The notes below the pieces were generated by a model. The model did not search any database and was not told where the DNA came from. It was given only the letters and a program-made list of their open reading frames with translations. The position numbers and the translations under genes were made by a program. Shown here piece after piece: positions 17,487 through 25,870 of a stretch of DNA of 64,000 bases (within the stretch, counting starts at the first letter, position 1; each line of letters opens with the position of its first letter). Origin of the DNA: Guopingia tenuis (lineage in GTDB: Bacteria; Bacillota; Clostridia; Christensenellales; Christensenellaceae); NCBI RefSeq assembly GCF_014384805.1, contig NZ_JACRSS010000001.1, positions 620,001 through 684,000 on the forward strand, read 5' to 3'.

Positions 17487-18296
17487 TTACGGAAGGATAA
17501 AGGTATCCGGGTCGTCGCCCTGGCGTTTTCCCGTATTCATGGCAACCAGCTCCGCCATGTCCCCGCTGTCAATCTCAAAATCAAAGATATCGATATTTTC
17601 CCGGATTCGGCCTGGGCGGACGGATTTGGGAAGGACGACGACATCATTTTGAAGCAGGAAACGCAGGGCAACCTGCGCCGGCGTTTTATGATATTTTGCG
17701 GCGATTTCCGCCAGCCTTTTGTCCTCCAGCATATTTCCCGCGCGCATCAGCGGTTTCCAGGCCTCCATGACGATGCCCAGATCCTGGCAGAAATTGATGG
17801 TTTCCCAATCCATATAATAGGCGTTCATTTCGATCTGGTTCAGCATGGGCAGAATCTTCGCATGTTCCATCAGCGTCTCGATATGGTGCTTCAAAAAATT
17901 GGAAACGCCGATGGCCTTCACCCGGCCTTCCTCATAGAGGGTTTCAAACGCCTTCCAGCGGGAAATAAATTCCCGGGCAGGCCAATGGATGAGCAGAATG
18001 TCCACCTTCCCCAGTTTCTTTTCACTCTCCTCAAAGGAGCGGATGGTGGCGTCATAGCCCTCCACATCGTTCCACACCTTGGTGGTGACAATCATTTCCT
18101 CTTTTACGCCCATCCTGTCAAGCGCCGCGCCGATCATGTCTTCATTGGCATAAAACGAGGCGGTATCCAGGGCGCGGTATCCCGCGTCATAGGCATATTG
18201 CAGAACCTCGCCCATATCGTCGTGATCTTTCACATGATAGGTTCCAAAAAAGATTTTGGGAACCTCCATTCCGTTCAACAGCTTAATTGTATCCAT
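17487..18296 (-). CDS. Aldo/keto reductase
   Basis: NAD(P)H-dependent reductase of the AKR fold, 269 aa from MDTIKLLNG at 18296. It has the signature GYRALDTASFYANE, with catalytic Asp and Tyr, the Lys in TTKVWN, the His in ILLIHWPA, and the C-terminal cofactor site VLPKSVRPGRIREN. Length is normal for the small bacterial group (about 270-280 aa). The start overlaps the end of the upstream membrane-protein gene by 14 bp. The physiological substrate is not predictable. Confidence 0.93.
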   Translation of the reverse strand: MDTIKLLNGMEVPKIFFGTYHVKDHDDMGEVLQYAYDAGYRALDTASFYANEDMIGAALDRMGVKEEMIVTTKVWNDVEGYDATIRSFEESEKKLGKVDILLIHWPAREFISRWKAFETLYEEGRVKAIGVSNFLKHHIETLMEHAKILPMLNQIEMNAYYMDWETINFCQDLGIVMEAWKPLMRAGNMLEDKRLAEIAAKYHKTPAQVALRFLLQNDVVVLPKSVRPGRIRENIDIFDFEIDSGDMAELVAMNTGKRQGDDPDTFILP

Positions 18297-19407
18297 CCGC
18301 CTTCTCCTTTTCCTTTTTTGCAATCCGCTTTTGCAGCTCCACAACGATAGCCGAAACAATACCCACATCCTGCCAGCTGCATGTCAGGGTCAGCGTGGTC
18401 TTTTCGCCATAGGCGATATCCATAATCACCTTTTCGCTCCCGCGTTTTTTCACTGCCGTATCCACCAGCTTGGCCAGCAGCTCAATCTCGCTGTCCGTGC
18501 CGGTAATGGTGAGCTGGGTCGTCTTTCCTGCCAGATCTGCACGCAGCTGGGAGGGCTTCTCCGGTTCCGGCTCGCTATACCGCTCGTCGATAGCCAGCCC
18601 AAAGGGAGCCTCCTCGGGCGCAGGGGGCGCTTTAGGCGCGGCTTCCGGCGCAAACGAATCCACCGGCTCCGCCGCCTCTTCCCCGGCATAGGCTTCCCCA
18701 GCCTCTTCCCCAAATTCCCGAACTTCTTCCTCCTCCATTTCGGGCTCGTCCGCATAATCTTCTATAAACGGCTCCCTGGATTCTGTTCGGTAATCCGCAG
18801 GCAGGCTGTCCGCCTCTTCCATATATGTCTGCCATGCGCCGCGGTTGCGGTTTTTGCACTTCACCAGCAACAGGATCAGCAGCACCAGCAACACGACAGA
18901 TGCGCCGCCAAAGGCATACATGCCGTAGCTTCCATGGGCAAAGGTCAGAACCTTCCCCAAAAATCCCACATAGGTTTCCCCGCGGCCGCGGATATTCTGC
19001 GCGGGAATCAGAACGCCCTGTTCACCGTTTTCGTCATATCCTTCATAGGCGCCTTCCTCGGTTTTCGCACCCGCAAACCGCACGGCAATTTTGTTTTTCC
19101 CCTCAATGCCCGGATCATAATAGACGATGGGCTCTCCTTCGGAAAATTCACTGACGCCCCGGCGCGTGATAATCGCGGCATCCTCGGGAATGGAGGCGAG
19201 CTCTCCCCGGGAGGCATAGACCGACCAGCCAAACACATTCGGCATATCGCCGGTTCCCCGTCCCGTAACGCTCACCCAGGTCATCACCCCGCAGACCAGA
19301 AGAAGGAGTATCAGAAATATACTTCCCACTACATAGGGGGCGCTGCTCTTTCTTTTGGGCGCCAGATCCGCCGCCCGCTCTTCGTTCAGATTGATTTCCA
19401 TTTGCAT
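18283..19407 (-). CDS. Two-pass membrane protein with degenerate SipW-like signal peptidase fold
   Basis: Protein of 374 aa. A membrane helix at about 26-47 is followed by an extracytoplasmic segment of about 115 residues, a second helix (about 165-183), a very acidic Glu/Ala/Pro-rich cytoplasmic linker (about 200-295) and a C-terminal folded region (about 300-374, KTTQLTITGTDSEIELLAKLVDTAV). The outer segment follows the SipW/S26B pattern: FGWSVYAS, then IPEDAAIITR, GEPIVYYD, and near its end IPAQNIRGRGETYVGFLGKVLTFAHG. However, the catalytic SGSMEP motif is replaced by ASRGELASIP, so peptidase activity is unlikely. The resemblance is my reading of the pattern, not a search result. The gene overlaps the aldo/keto reductase gene by 14 bp. 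Confidence 0.55.
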   Translation of the reverse strand: MQMEINLNEERAADLAPKRKSSAPYVVGSIFLILLLLVCGVMTWVSVTGRGTGDMPNVFGWSVYASRGELASIPEDAAIITRRGVSEFSEGEPIVYYDPGIEGKNKIAVRFAGAKTEEGAYEGYDENGEQGVLIPAQNIRGRGETYVGFLGKVLTFAHGSYGMYAFGGASVVLLVLLILLLVKCKNRNRGAWQTYMEEADSLPADYRTESREPFIEDYADEPEMEEEEVREFGEEAGEAYAGEEAAEPVDSFAPEAAPKAPPAPEEAPFGLAIDERYSEPEPEKPSQLRADLAGKTTQLTITGTDSEIELLAKLVDTAVKKRGSEKVIMDIAYGEKTTLTLTCSWQDVGIVSAIVVELQKRIAKKEKEKADGYN

Positions 19408-19540
19408 ATCATCCTTTATGCCGTCCGCAGGGAAATAATCCCCCGCAATCCGATTTATAATCTATATGGTTTTATTATAGTATATTTTCCCCACAAAATC
19501 CAGTGGTTCTTATACCATTCCATTTTTCCCGGAGAAACAG

Positions 19541-19580
19541 AAAAATCCCCTGAAACCGGGCATAATTTCCGATTCAGGGG
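19541..19580 (-). terminator. Intrinsic terminator after the amino-acid dehydrogenase gene
   Basis: Minus-strand stem CCCCTGAA / TTCAGGGG with an 18-nt loop, followed by ATTTTT. It lies 22 bp downstream of the stop codon of the 19602-20633 gene. Confidence 0.85.
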
Positions 19581-19601
19581 AAGCGTTGGAAAAATTTTGC
19601 A

Positions 19602-20633
19602 TCATAGATACATCTGCATCGGATAGGTCATATACTCTGCTTCCGGCAGCTTTTCCACGGTATAGTAGCCGGCCGGTGCCATCAAAACCGACAGAATGCG
19701 GTTGACCAGCGTCGCGCAGGTGTGTTCGACAGTCGCGGGCTTGACCACATGAAATTCGCTTGTCGGCTCGCCGACGATCTTCCAATCGCACATATCTCCG
19801 TCATCCGGGCCATAGACCTTTCCGATGCACTGGGTTTCAATCACCGGCCCCTGGAAAGTTTCGGTGGTCACCACGGCGCTCATTCCAATGCAGTTGCCCT
19901 CCGGGATGGTCTCGCCCAGCGTGTTGGAATACAGATCTTTATCATAAAAATAGGGCACGCATTTCTGGCTTTGGCTCTTGATCGTCCATCCCATTTTGGA
20001 GCAGATGGCCTCATTGGAATTCCATACATAGGCCGGCTCCAGCGTCTCGGGATGGGCAATCTGTTCCTCAAACTGCTGGGGCGTCAGGCCCGCGCCATGG
20101 GCTTTGGCCAGGGCCAGGCCATAATCCTCCACATTATAGCTCACGGCGCCTTCGATACGCTGGATATCCGCATGGCCGCCCGCCACGCAGGCGATCAGAT
20201 TGATCCAGAAGATATCCTGCATCCCGGTGCCCGCCACCGTGCAGCCATATTCCTTGGCCAGGGCATCCAGCCGGTTGGTCAGATCCGGAGCTGTCGTCCA
20301 GGGATAAATGGCCTCTTCCGACGTGGTGATGACGTTGATTCCCCGCCGCACCAGCTTCTCCACATGGGGATAGATATCCTTGACAAAGCTGAACAGCGTC
20401 ACCACGGCAATGTCCGCATCGCAGGAATCAAGAACCTCGTCGGCGTCGCTTTGGATTTTCACGCCCAGCGTCCGGCCCAGTCCGGCATATTCCCCCACAT
20501 CCATGCCCACGACCTCGGGATTTACGTCGATTGCGCCCACGATCTCGGCACCCTTTTCATAGAGATAGCGCAAAATATATTTGCTCATCTTTCCGCAGCC
20601 ATACTGCACAACGCGAATCTTTTCTTTCAGCAT
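19602..20633 (-). CDS. NAD(P)-dependent amino-acid dehydrogenase, DapB-like / 2,4-diaminopentanoate dehydrogenase family
   Basis: Protein of 343 aa with an N-terminal Rossmann fold (IRVVQYGCGKMSKYILRYL, GAIDVNPEVVG) and a substrate domain containing TSEEAIYPWTT and GTGMQDIFWINLIACVAGG. This pattern and length match Ord, the 2,4-diaminopentanoate dehydrogenase of clostridial ornithine fermentation, which is a relative of dihydrodipicolinate reductase. None of the other ornithine-fermentation genes (OraE/OraS, OrtA/B) are nearby, so the substrate may differ. It is a single-gene unit with its own terminator, divergent from the cortex glycosidase gene. Confidence 0.7.
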   Translation of the reverse strand: MLKEKIRVVQYGCGKMSKYILRYLYEKGAEIVGAIDVNPEVVGMDVGEYAGLGRTLGVKIQSDADEVLDSCDADIAVVTLFSFVKDIYPHVEKLVRRGINVITTSEEAIYPWTTAPDLTNRLDALAKEYGCTVAGTGMQDIFWINLIACVAGGHADIQRIEGAVSYNVEDYGLALAKAHGAGLTPQQFEEQIAHPETLEPAYVWNSNEAICSKMGWTIKSQSQKCVPYFYDKDLYSNTLGETIPEGNCIGMSAVVTTETFQGPVIETQCIGKVYGPDDGDMCDWKIVGEPTSEFHVVKPATVEHTCATLVNRILSVLMAPAGYYTVEKLPEAEYMTYPMQMYL

Positions 20634-20796
20634 TCCAAATCTTACCTCGTTTCTTTTTTTCTATAGTATCCGCATCTTCCCCCGTTTTATACAGCCCGCA
20701 AATCCTGGAAAGGATTCTTTTTCCCCGCGAATCATCCGCCATATTTTTCCATATATTAAAAAAAGCAAAGAAAAACCCCAACCGAAAGGAGATTCT

Positions 20797-22086
20797 ATGA
20801 CCATCCACGTTGTTCAGCCCGGAGAAACCCTCTCCACCATTGCAGCGGAATACGGCCTGACGTCGCAGCGGATTGCCGCCATCAATTCCCTGCGCATTCC
20901 CGGACGGCTGACTGTTGGCCAGACGCTGGTGATCCGCATTCCGGCCCAGACACATACCGTTGCCTATGGCGAAACCGTTTATTCCATCGCCCGGGCCTAT
21001 GATATCCCCGTCAACCAGCTTTTTCGCAATAATCCTGCCCTGCGCGGGCAGAATCTGATCTACAGCGGGCAGAGTCTGGTCATCCGCTATGCGGAGGAAA
21101 TGCCCCAGCAGGCCATTACGGTAAACGGCTATGCCTACCCCACCATCAGCCGCCCCCTGCTCCGGCAGACGCTTCCTTTTCTCACCCATCTCACGCCCTT
21201 CACCTATGGCTTCACGCCGGAAGGGGATCTGATTCCGCCCCAGGATGCTGATCTCATTCAAACCGCCTTTTCCTATGATGTAGCTTCTCTCATACATCTT
21301 TCCACCCTGACGGCGGACGGCAGTTTTAACAGTGAGCTGGGCCATGCCCTGCTGAACAGCCCGGATGCGCAAAAACGCCTTCTCGCAAATATCCTTGAGA
21401 ACATGCGCATAAAGGGCTACACCGGCCTGGATATCGATTTTGAATATCTGCCTCCCGAGGACGCCGTTCCCTACGCCCAGTTCATTACCCAGGCCGCCGC
21501 TCTGTTGAATCCGCAGGGCTATGAAGTCATCGTGGCCCTGGCTCCCAAAACCTCCCCGGACCAGCGGGGAAAGCCCTATGAAGGGCATAACTATGCTCTG
21601 TTGGGCGCGGCAGCCAACCAGGTTTTTCTCATGACCTATGAATGGGGCTATACCGCCAGCCTGCCCATGGCCGTCGCTCCCATCAACCGGGTGCGGGAGG
21701 TTTTGGATTTCGCTGTCACCCAGATCCCTCCGGCAAAAATCCTCATGGGCATTCCCAACTATGGCTATAACTGGTCCCTGCCCTTTATCCAGGGGGAATC
21801 TCGGGCTCCCTCCCTTTCCAACGAAGCCGCCATGGAGCTGGCCGTGCGCGAACAGGTCCCCATTCTGTTTGATGAAACCGCCCAAACGCCCTATTTCACC
21901 TATACGGACAGCGAGGGGGTCTATCATGAGGTCTGGTTCGAGGACGCCCGGAGCATTTTGGCAAAGCTCAAGCTCGTCCGTGAATATGACCTTGTGGGCG
22001 TTGGCTATTGGAATCTGGACCGTCCTTTCCCCCAGAATTGGCAGGTCTTGGACGCCACCTATCAGATTCAGCAGACACTGGGATAA
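20797..22086 (+). CDS. sleL: Spore cortex-lytic N-acetylglucosaminidase (LysM-LysM-GH18, SleL/YaaH-like)
   Basis: Glycosidase of 429 aa that cleaves spore cortex peptidoglycan during germination. Two LysM repeats (about 2-46 and 49-93; HVVQPGETLSTIAAEYGL and HTVAYGETVYSIARAYDI) bind peptidoglycan. The glycoside hydrolase family 18 domain (about 105-429) has the catalytic motif D212-I-D214-F-E216, with Glu216 as acid. There is no signal peptide, as in SleL/YaaH, which are placed in the spore coat. The ATG at 20797 has an AAAGGAG ribosome site 6 bp upstream. A single-gene unit. Confidence 0.93.
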   Translation: MTIHVVQPGETLSTIAAEYGLTSQRIAAINSLRIPGRLTVGQTLVIRIPAQTHTVAYGETVYSIARAYDIPVNQLFRNNPALRGQNLIYSGQSLVIRYAEEMPQQAITVNGYAYPTISRPLLRQTLPFLTHLTPFTYGFTPEGDLIPPQDADLIQTAFSYDVASLIHLSTLTADGSFNSELGHALLNSPDAQKRLLANILENMRIKGYTGLDIDFEYLPPEDAVPYAQFITQAAALLNPQGYEVIVALAPKTSPDQRGKPYEGHNYALLGAAANQVFLMTYEWGYTASLPMAVAPINRVREVLDFAVTQIPPAKILMGIPNYGYNWSLPFIQGESRAPSLSNEAAMELAVREQVPILFDETAQTPYFTYTDSEGVYHEVWFEDARSILAKLKLVREYDLVGVGYWNLDRPFPQNWQVLDATYQIQQTLG

Positions 22087-22399
22087 CAGAATCCCCATAT
22101 CGGCAGACACTTTCCCGGCAAAGCTTGCATTCACTTTGCCCGCATCCACGGCAGCGTCTCTTGGAGAATCCTCCTTTTCAACTCCCGATGCCTTTTTACA
22201 GGCATTTTTCATAATCCTGCCCATGGATTTTGGGCGCACCGGGGAAAACCGAAATTTTGGAGAAACCCGGGGCCGCTGGGGCAAGAGACAGGGGGCTGTC
22301 TGCGCCTGTCGCCATCGTCCCCGATTCTTTGATAACCCGGCGTGTTTTTTCGTATTTTGGGAATCAAAAAAGAGGAGGCAGCCCTCCTCTTTTTTCTCT
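22087..22399. other. Intergenic region, no gene seen apart from a terminator
   Basis: About 280 bp after the glycosidase stop with no ribosome site or family-like reading frame; it ends in a strong hairpin terminator. Confidence 0.5.
22366..22395. terminator. Bidirectional terminator between sleL and the MBL-fold gene
   Basis: Perfect 13-bp inverted repeat AAAAAAGAGGAGG / CCTCCTCTTTTTT with a 4-nt loop (CAGC). It sits between convergent genes and ends 4 bp before the MBL-fold stop codon. Confidence 0.95.
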
Positions 22400-23161
22400 T
22401 TATTCCTGTTCTGCCGAATATTCAAAAACGCCGCCCGGTTCCAGCGCCACCGTCTGCACGGCCGCCCCGGTATCCTGGTTTACCTGCGCCAGATAACCGC
22501 GGAATTCGTCTACCTGGGCGTTGGGCAGATGGGTATAGTGGCAGGCGACCGCCACCTTCAGCCCCAGCCAGCGGGAGGCCAGGCTGGCCTCATACGGGCT
22601 CATCTCCGCCACGCAATACTGCGGGTCCATCTCAAAGTCGCCGGTGACGTTCATCAGGCCGATATGGGGCCGATATAGCTCACCCTGCAATTTCATATCG
22701 CTGAAAATTGCCGTATCGCCGCTGTTATATACCCGGGTGCCGTCCTCCAGCGTGATAATATAGCAGACCGGGTTGGAGGAAATAATCCGCCCGTCGCTCA
22801 GGGTCACATTGGAGCGGTGGTGGTTTTCAATGCACTTGATGCGGATATCCCCCGCCTGGTGTACTACACCCCAGATCATTTCCACAATCTGCTCCGCGGG
22901 AACCCCCCGGTCCAGCATCAGCATCTTCACGTCATAGGGGCAGATGACCTTGCTCCCATGGCGGATGGCAATTTTCGCCGTATCCCCCACATGGTCAAAA
23001 GGCCCGTGGGAAACCAGGATCATATCCACCTGTTCCAGGGAATCCGACTTGAACGGCGCATGGGGGTTATCGTCCAAAAACGGATCGATCAGGATATGTT
23101 TTCCTTTGGAAGTCGTGATATGAAATCCGGAATACGTCAAAAACTGAAATTTATTCTTCAT
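22400..23161 (-). CDS. Metallo-beta-lactamase-fold hydrolase (UlaG-like)
   Basis: MBL-fold protein of 253 aa, probably a metal-dependent hydrolase of a sugar-derived lactone or ester, by analogy with UlaG. The first metal motif reads SHGPFDHVGD, an HxPxDH form in which the second His of HxHxDH is Pro. Other likely ligands are in CIENHHRSN, YNSGDTAIF and VACHYTHLPN. It is the last gene of a three-gene set (HAD hydrolase, TIM-barrel isomerase, this) with spacers of 12-15 bp and one LacI-type operator in front. Substrate unknown. Confidence 0.82.
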   Translation of the reverse strand: MKNKFQFLTYSGFHITTSKGKHILIDPFLDDNPHAPFKSDSLEQVDMILVSHGPFDHVGDTAKIAIRHGSKVICPYDVKMLMLDRGVPAEQIVEMIWGVVHQAGDIRIKCIENHHRSNVTLSDGRIISSNPVCYIITLEDGTRVYNSGDTAIFSDMKLQGELYRPHIGLMNVTGDFEMDPQYCVAEMSPYEASLASRWLGLKVAVACHYTHLPNAQVDEFRGYLAQVNQDTGAAVQTVALEPGGVFEYSAEQE

Positions 23162-23176
23162 CTTTCTTCTCCTCTC

Positions 23177-24061
23177 TTATTTTGCAAAATACTGTTCCCG
23201 CATTTTCTTCAAAAACTGGATGGAGCGATCCATTTCATCCAGCCCGTTCATGCCGTCTTCAATGGAGATCCAGCCGTCAAATCCCGCGTCTGCCAACTGG
23301 CGGCAGATCTCGGGATAGTCGTTGAGTCCTTTTCCCACCTCGCCATGCTGCAGGGCCGGATGGTATCCCAGCTCGCCCTGATAGCCGACGACTTCTTCCC
23401 ACGAGACATCCCCGGCGATATAGCGGTCGCTGGCGTGCATGGTTTTGACCCGGTGTTTGACCTTTTTCAACAGCTCCAGCGGGTCCTCTCCCGCCACCAG
23501 CGCATTGGAGGGGTCAAACTGCACGCCGAAATACGGCGAATCGATCTGGCCGATGATCTCCAAAAACACATCGCTTTTCTGGGCAAATTCCGGGAATTTC
23601 CAATATCCGTCCTTATAATGGTTTTCCATCACCAGGCTCACACCCTGGGCCTCTGCTTCGCCCAGGCATGCCTGAATGCTCTCTACTACCATCCGGACCC
23701 CCGCTTCCCGGCTTACCTCCGGCCGCCGCTGGCCGGAAAGTACCCGGCAGAATTTCCCGCCCAGCCGGGCCGTGACGCGGATCATCTCTTTCTGTTTTTC
23801 CACCTCCCGTGCCCGGAGGGCATCGTCCGGAACTGTGAAATCCGGGGAACAGCACATCATGGGAAGTTCCATTCCCCGCGCATGCGCCCAGTCCCTCACC
23901 CGATCCAGATAGGCGGGGTCGTGGGATTCCAAAAAGCCGCTGTACATCTCCAGCCCGTCACAGTGAAGCTGCGTTGCCGTTTCCATCCAATCCCAAAGGC
24001 TCATGCGCCCTTCGCAGATATCCTCCAGCCAGCACTTGGGAAAGGCGCTGATCTTTACCAT
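23177..24061 (-). CDS. Sugar phosphate isomerase/epimerase family TIM-barrel protein
   Basis: Xylose-isomerase-like TIM barrel (AP endonuclease family 2 fold), 294 aa. Conserved metal-site segments are visible: VMENHYKDGYW (Glu), FGVQFDPSNALV (Asp), KTMHASDR (His) and WISIEDGMNG (Glu). Such proteins isomerise or epimerise keto-sugars or sugar acids. It lies 12 bp downstream of the HAD gene and 15 bp upstream of the MBL-fold gene. It is a second, distinct isomerase in this locus besides the one at 25854-26690. Substrate cannot be read from sequence. Confidence 0.87.
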   Translation of the reverse strand: MVKISAFPKCWLEDICEGRMSLWDWMETATQLHCDGLEMYSGFLESHDPAYLDRVRDWAHARGMELPMMCCSPDFTVPDDALRAREVEKQKEMIRVTARLGGKFCRVLSGQRRPEVSREAGVRMVVESIQACLGEAEAQGVSLVMENHYKDGYWKFPEFAQKSDVFLEIIGQIDSPYFGVQFDPSNALVAGEDPLELLKKVKHRVKTMHASDRYIAGDVSWEEVVGYQGELGYHPALQHGEVGKGLNDYPEICRQLADAGFDGWISIEDGMNGLDEMDRSIQFLKKMREQYFAK

Positions 24062-24073
24062 GCTTTTCCCTCC

Positions 24074-24787
24074 TTATACGCCCAGGCGCGCCGCCAGCTC
24101 CCGGAAATCCGCCACTGTTTCGTGGTCGTATTTCGCTTCCGGCTCCACATGGTTGTTCACCGCGCCATATTCCAGCGGACGGGGCACATAGAGAGTCGGG
24201 CATCCGATGGCATGGGCGCCGTCCAGATCCGAGGGATGCGCCGCCACCATCAGAACTTCTTCCGGGCGGCCGCCCAGAAGCTCCACGGCATCCTCATAAA
24301 TCGTCGGGTCCGGCTTGAACTTCTGGAACTGCTGCCCCGCCAGGATAAAGTCCCAGGGCAGCCCCGAGCCCTTTGCCATGTTGAGAAGCAGGCGGAAATC
24401 CCCATTGGAGAAAGGCCCGATGCTGTATTTTGTCTTGAGGCGGCGAAGGCCTTCCTGCACGTCCGGCCAGGGCAGAAGACGGTGCCAGAGGCGGTTGAAA
24501 TGATCGGTTTCTTCCTCCGTGAGCTTGAGGCCATAGACATCCAGAAGCTCATCCAGCTTGCGCCGGTGCAATACGTCCACCGGCTCCCAGGGCCGCAGCC
24601 CCTGGGCCACTTCATACATCACCTTGATATAGCCTTCTTCCCGCCAGACATTGGCAAATTCGTGCCAGTCGATGGAAACGCCCTTGGCCCGGCCCAGCGC
24701 CTCTCCTTCCTGCACAACGCTTTCATGCCAGTTGACCACCGTTCCAAAGGTATCGAAGATGACGATACGAACATTTGATACATCCAC
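24074..24787 (-). CDS. HAD-superfamily hydrolase, haloacid dehalogenase type II-like
   Basis: HAD hydrolase of 237 aa. Motif I is FDTFGTVVNW with the nucleophilic Asp, motif II is GPFSNGDF, motif III has the Lys in FQKFKPDPTIYEDAVELLG, and motif IV is VAAHPSDLDGAHAIG. The cap and motifs fit the (S)-2-haloacid dehalogenase group, many members of which act on phosphates or unknown substrates. In a locus of sugar isomerases a phosphatase role is more likely than dehalogenation; this is inference. First gene of its set, with an operator-like site 26 bp upstream of the start. Confidence 0.85.
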   Translation of the reverse strand: MDVSNVRIVIFDTFGTVVNWHESVVQEGEALGRAKGVSIDWHEFANVWREEGYIKVMYEVAQGLRPWEPVDVLHRRKLDELLDVYGLKLTEEETDHFNRLWHRLLPWPDVQEGLRRLKTKYSIGPFSNGDFRLLLNMAKGSGLPWDFILAGQQFQKFKPDPTIYEDAVELLGGRPEEVLMVAAHPSDLDGAHAIGCPTLYVPRPLEYGAVNNHVEPEAKYDHETVADFRELAARLGV

Positions 24788-24812
24788 TTGTTTTTTCCTC
24801 CCTATTTCAATA

Positions 24813-24826
24813 TGCAGACGTTTTCA
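24813..24826. promoter_or_regulatory. Putative LacI-family operator upstream of the HAD-isomerase-MBL genes
   Basis: 14-mer TGCAGACGTTTTCA, centred on a CG step as is usual for LacI/GalR operators. It differs by one base from the site at 26707-26720 in front of the isomerase-lacI pair. It is 26 bp upstream of the HAD start codon. Regulation by the neighbouring LacI protein is inferred. Confidence 0.65.
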
Positions 24827-24862
24827 TAAACGGCATATTATTGCATTTTTGTTCTTTTTATT

Positions 24863-25870
24863 TTAAAGCCGTCTCGTGGAGCCGCGCTCTATCAGCCGCA
24901 CGGGCAGACAGATGCTCTGCCGCGCCATCCCCGGCTGCCCCTCCATGCGCAGCAAAAGCAGGGAGAAGAGCGCCTCCGCAATCTGCGGCATGGGCTGGCC
25001 CACATAGGTGATTCCCGCCCCCACCAGCTCTCCGTTGACGATATCGTCAAAGGAAACAAGGCCCAGATCTTCCGGCAGCGACAGATTCTTTTCCCGGAGC
25101 GCCTGCAATACCCCCACTGTCAGAATGTTGTCCAGCACCAGCAGGCCATCCGGCCGGGACTGCCGGGACAAAAGCTCATCTGCGGCAGCTTTTCCTGCGG
25201 CAGGTGTCGTTCCCCGCGCCCGCAGCATCCATTTTTCCTCCAGACGGATTCCCGCCGCATCCGCGCCCTCCTGGCAGCCCTCCAGCCTCTCCTGGGCCAG
25301 AGACGTTTCCAGCGGCGGCAAAATCATGCCGATGCGCCGATATCCCCGGCACGCGAGATGCTCCATCGCCAGCCGCCCGGCCTGCACGGCGTCTGATTTT
25401 ACCACATCCAGCGAAAGTCCGGCCAGATCCCGGTTAAACAGGGCGATGTTCCGCTTTCGGATATGCTGCAGGTATTCCTCCTCCGGCGACCGACGGGGGC
25501 CGGGCACCAGAACCGTTCCATCCACCAGGCCGGCATCCAGCAGCTGGACATATTTCCGCTCGGTTTCTATATTCCCATCCGTCGTGCTGATCATCACATG
25601 ATATCCGTTCCGGTCCGCCAGCTTTTCCAGATTCTCCAAAAGCTCCACTGAAACCGGATTGTTCATGGAGGGCAGCACAATGGAGATCCCGTGGGACCGC
25701 CGGGTACGCAGCCCGACTGCCAGGGGATTGGGCGCATAGCCCAGCTCTTCGGCTGTCCTAAATATCTTCTCCTTGAGCTCGGCCTTCACATAGCCAGAGC
25801 TGCGCAGCGCACGGGAAACCGTGGCATTGGATATATGGAGCTTTTCCGCAATGTCATTGATGGTCGCCAT
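24863..25870 (-). CDS. LacI-family transcriptional regulator
   Basis: Repressor of 335 aa from MATINDIAEKLHISNATVSRALRSSGY at 25870: an N-terminal LacI helix-turn-helix with hinge helix (PNPLAVGLRTRRSH) and a periplasmic-binding-protein-like ligand domain (about 60-330). The start overlaps the end of the isomerase gene by 17 bp, so both are co-transcribed. Two almost identical operator-like 14-mers, one before each gene set here, are probably its targets. The ligand is likely a sugar or sugar-acid handled by the locus. Confidence 0.92.
   Translation of the reverse strand: MATINDIAEKLHISNATVSRALRSSGYVKAELKEKIFRTAEELGYAPNPLAVGLRTRRSHGISIVLPSMNNPVSVELLENLEKLADRNGYHVMISTTDGNIETERKYVQLLDAGLVDGTVLVPGPRRSPEEEYLQHIRKRNIALFNRDLAGLSLDVVKSDAVQAGRLAMEHLACRGYRRIGMILPPLETSLAQERLEGCQEGADAAGIRLEEKWMLRARGTTPAAGKAAADELLSRQSRPDGLLVLDNILTVGVLQALREKNLSLPEDLGLVSFDDIVNGELVGAGITYVGQPMPQIAEALFSLLLLRMEGQPGMARQSICLPVRLIERGSTRRL

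Noticed and set aside
20557..22425. 622-codon minus frame across sleL and the start of the dehydrogenase gene
   Set aside because: Covers a well-supported plus-strand gene and a strong terminator; no recognisable protein features.
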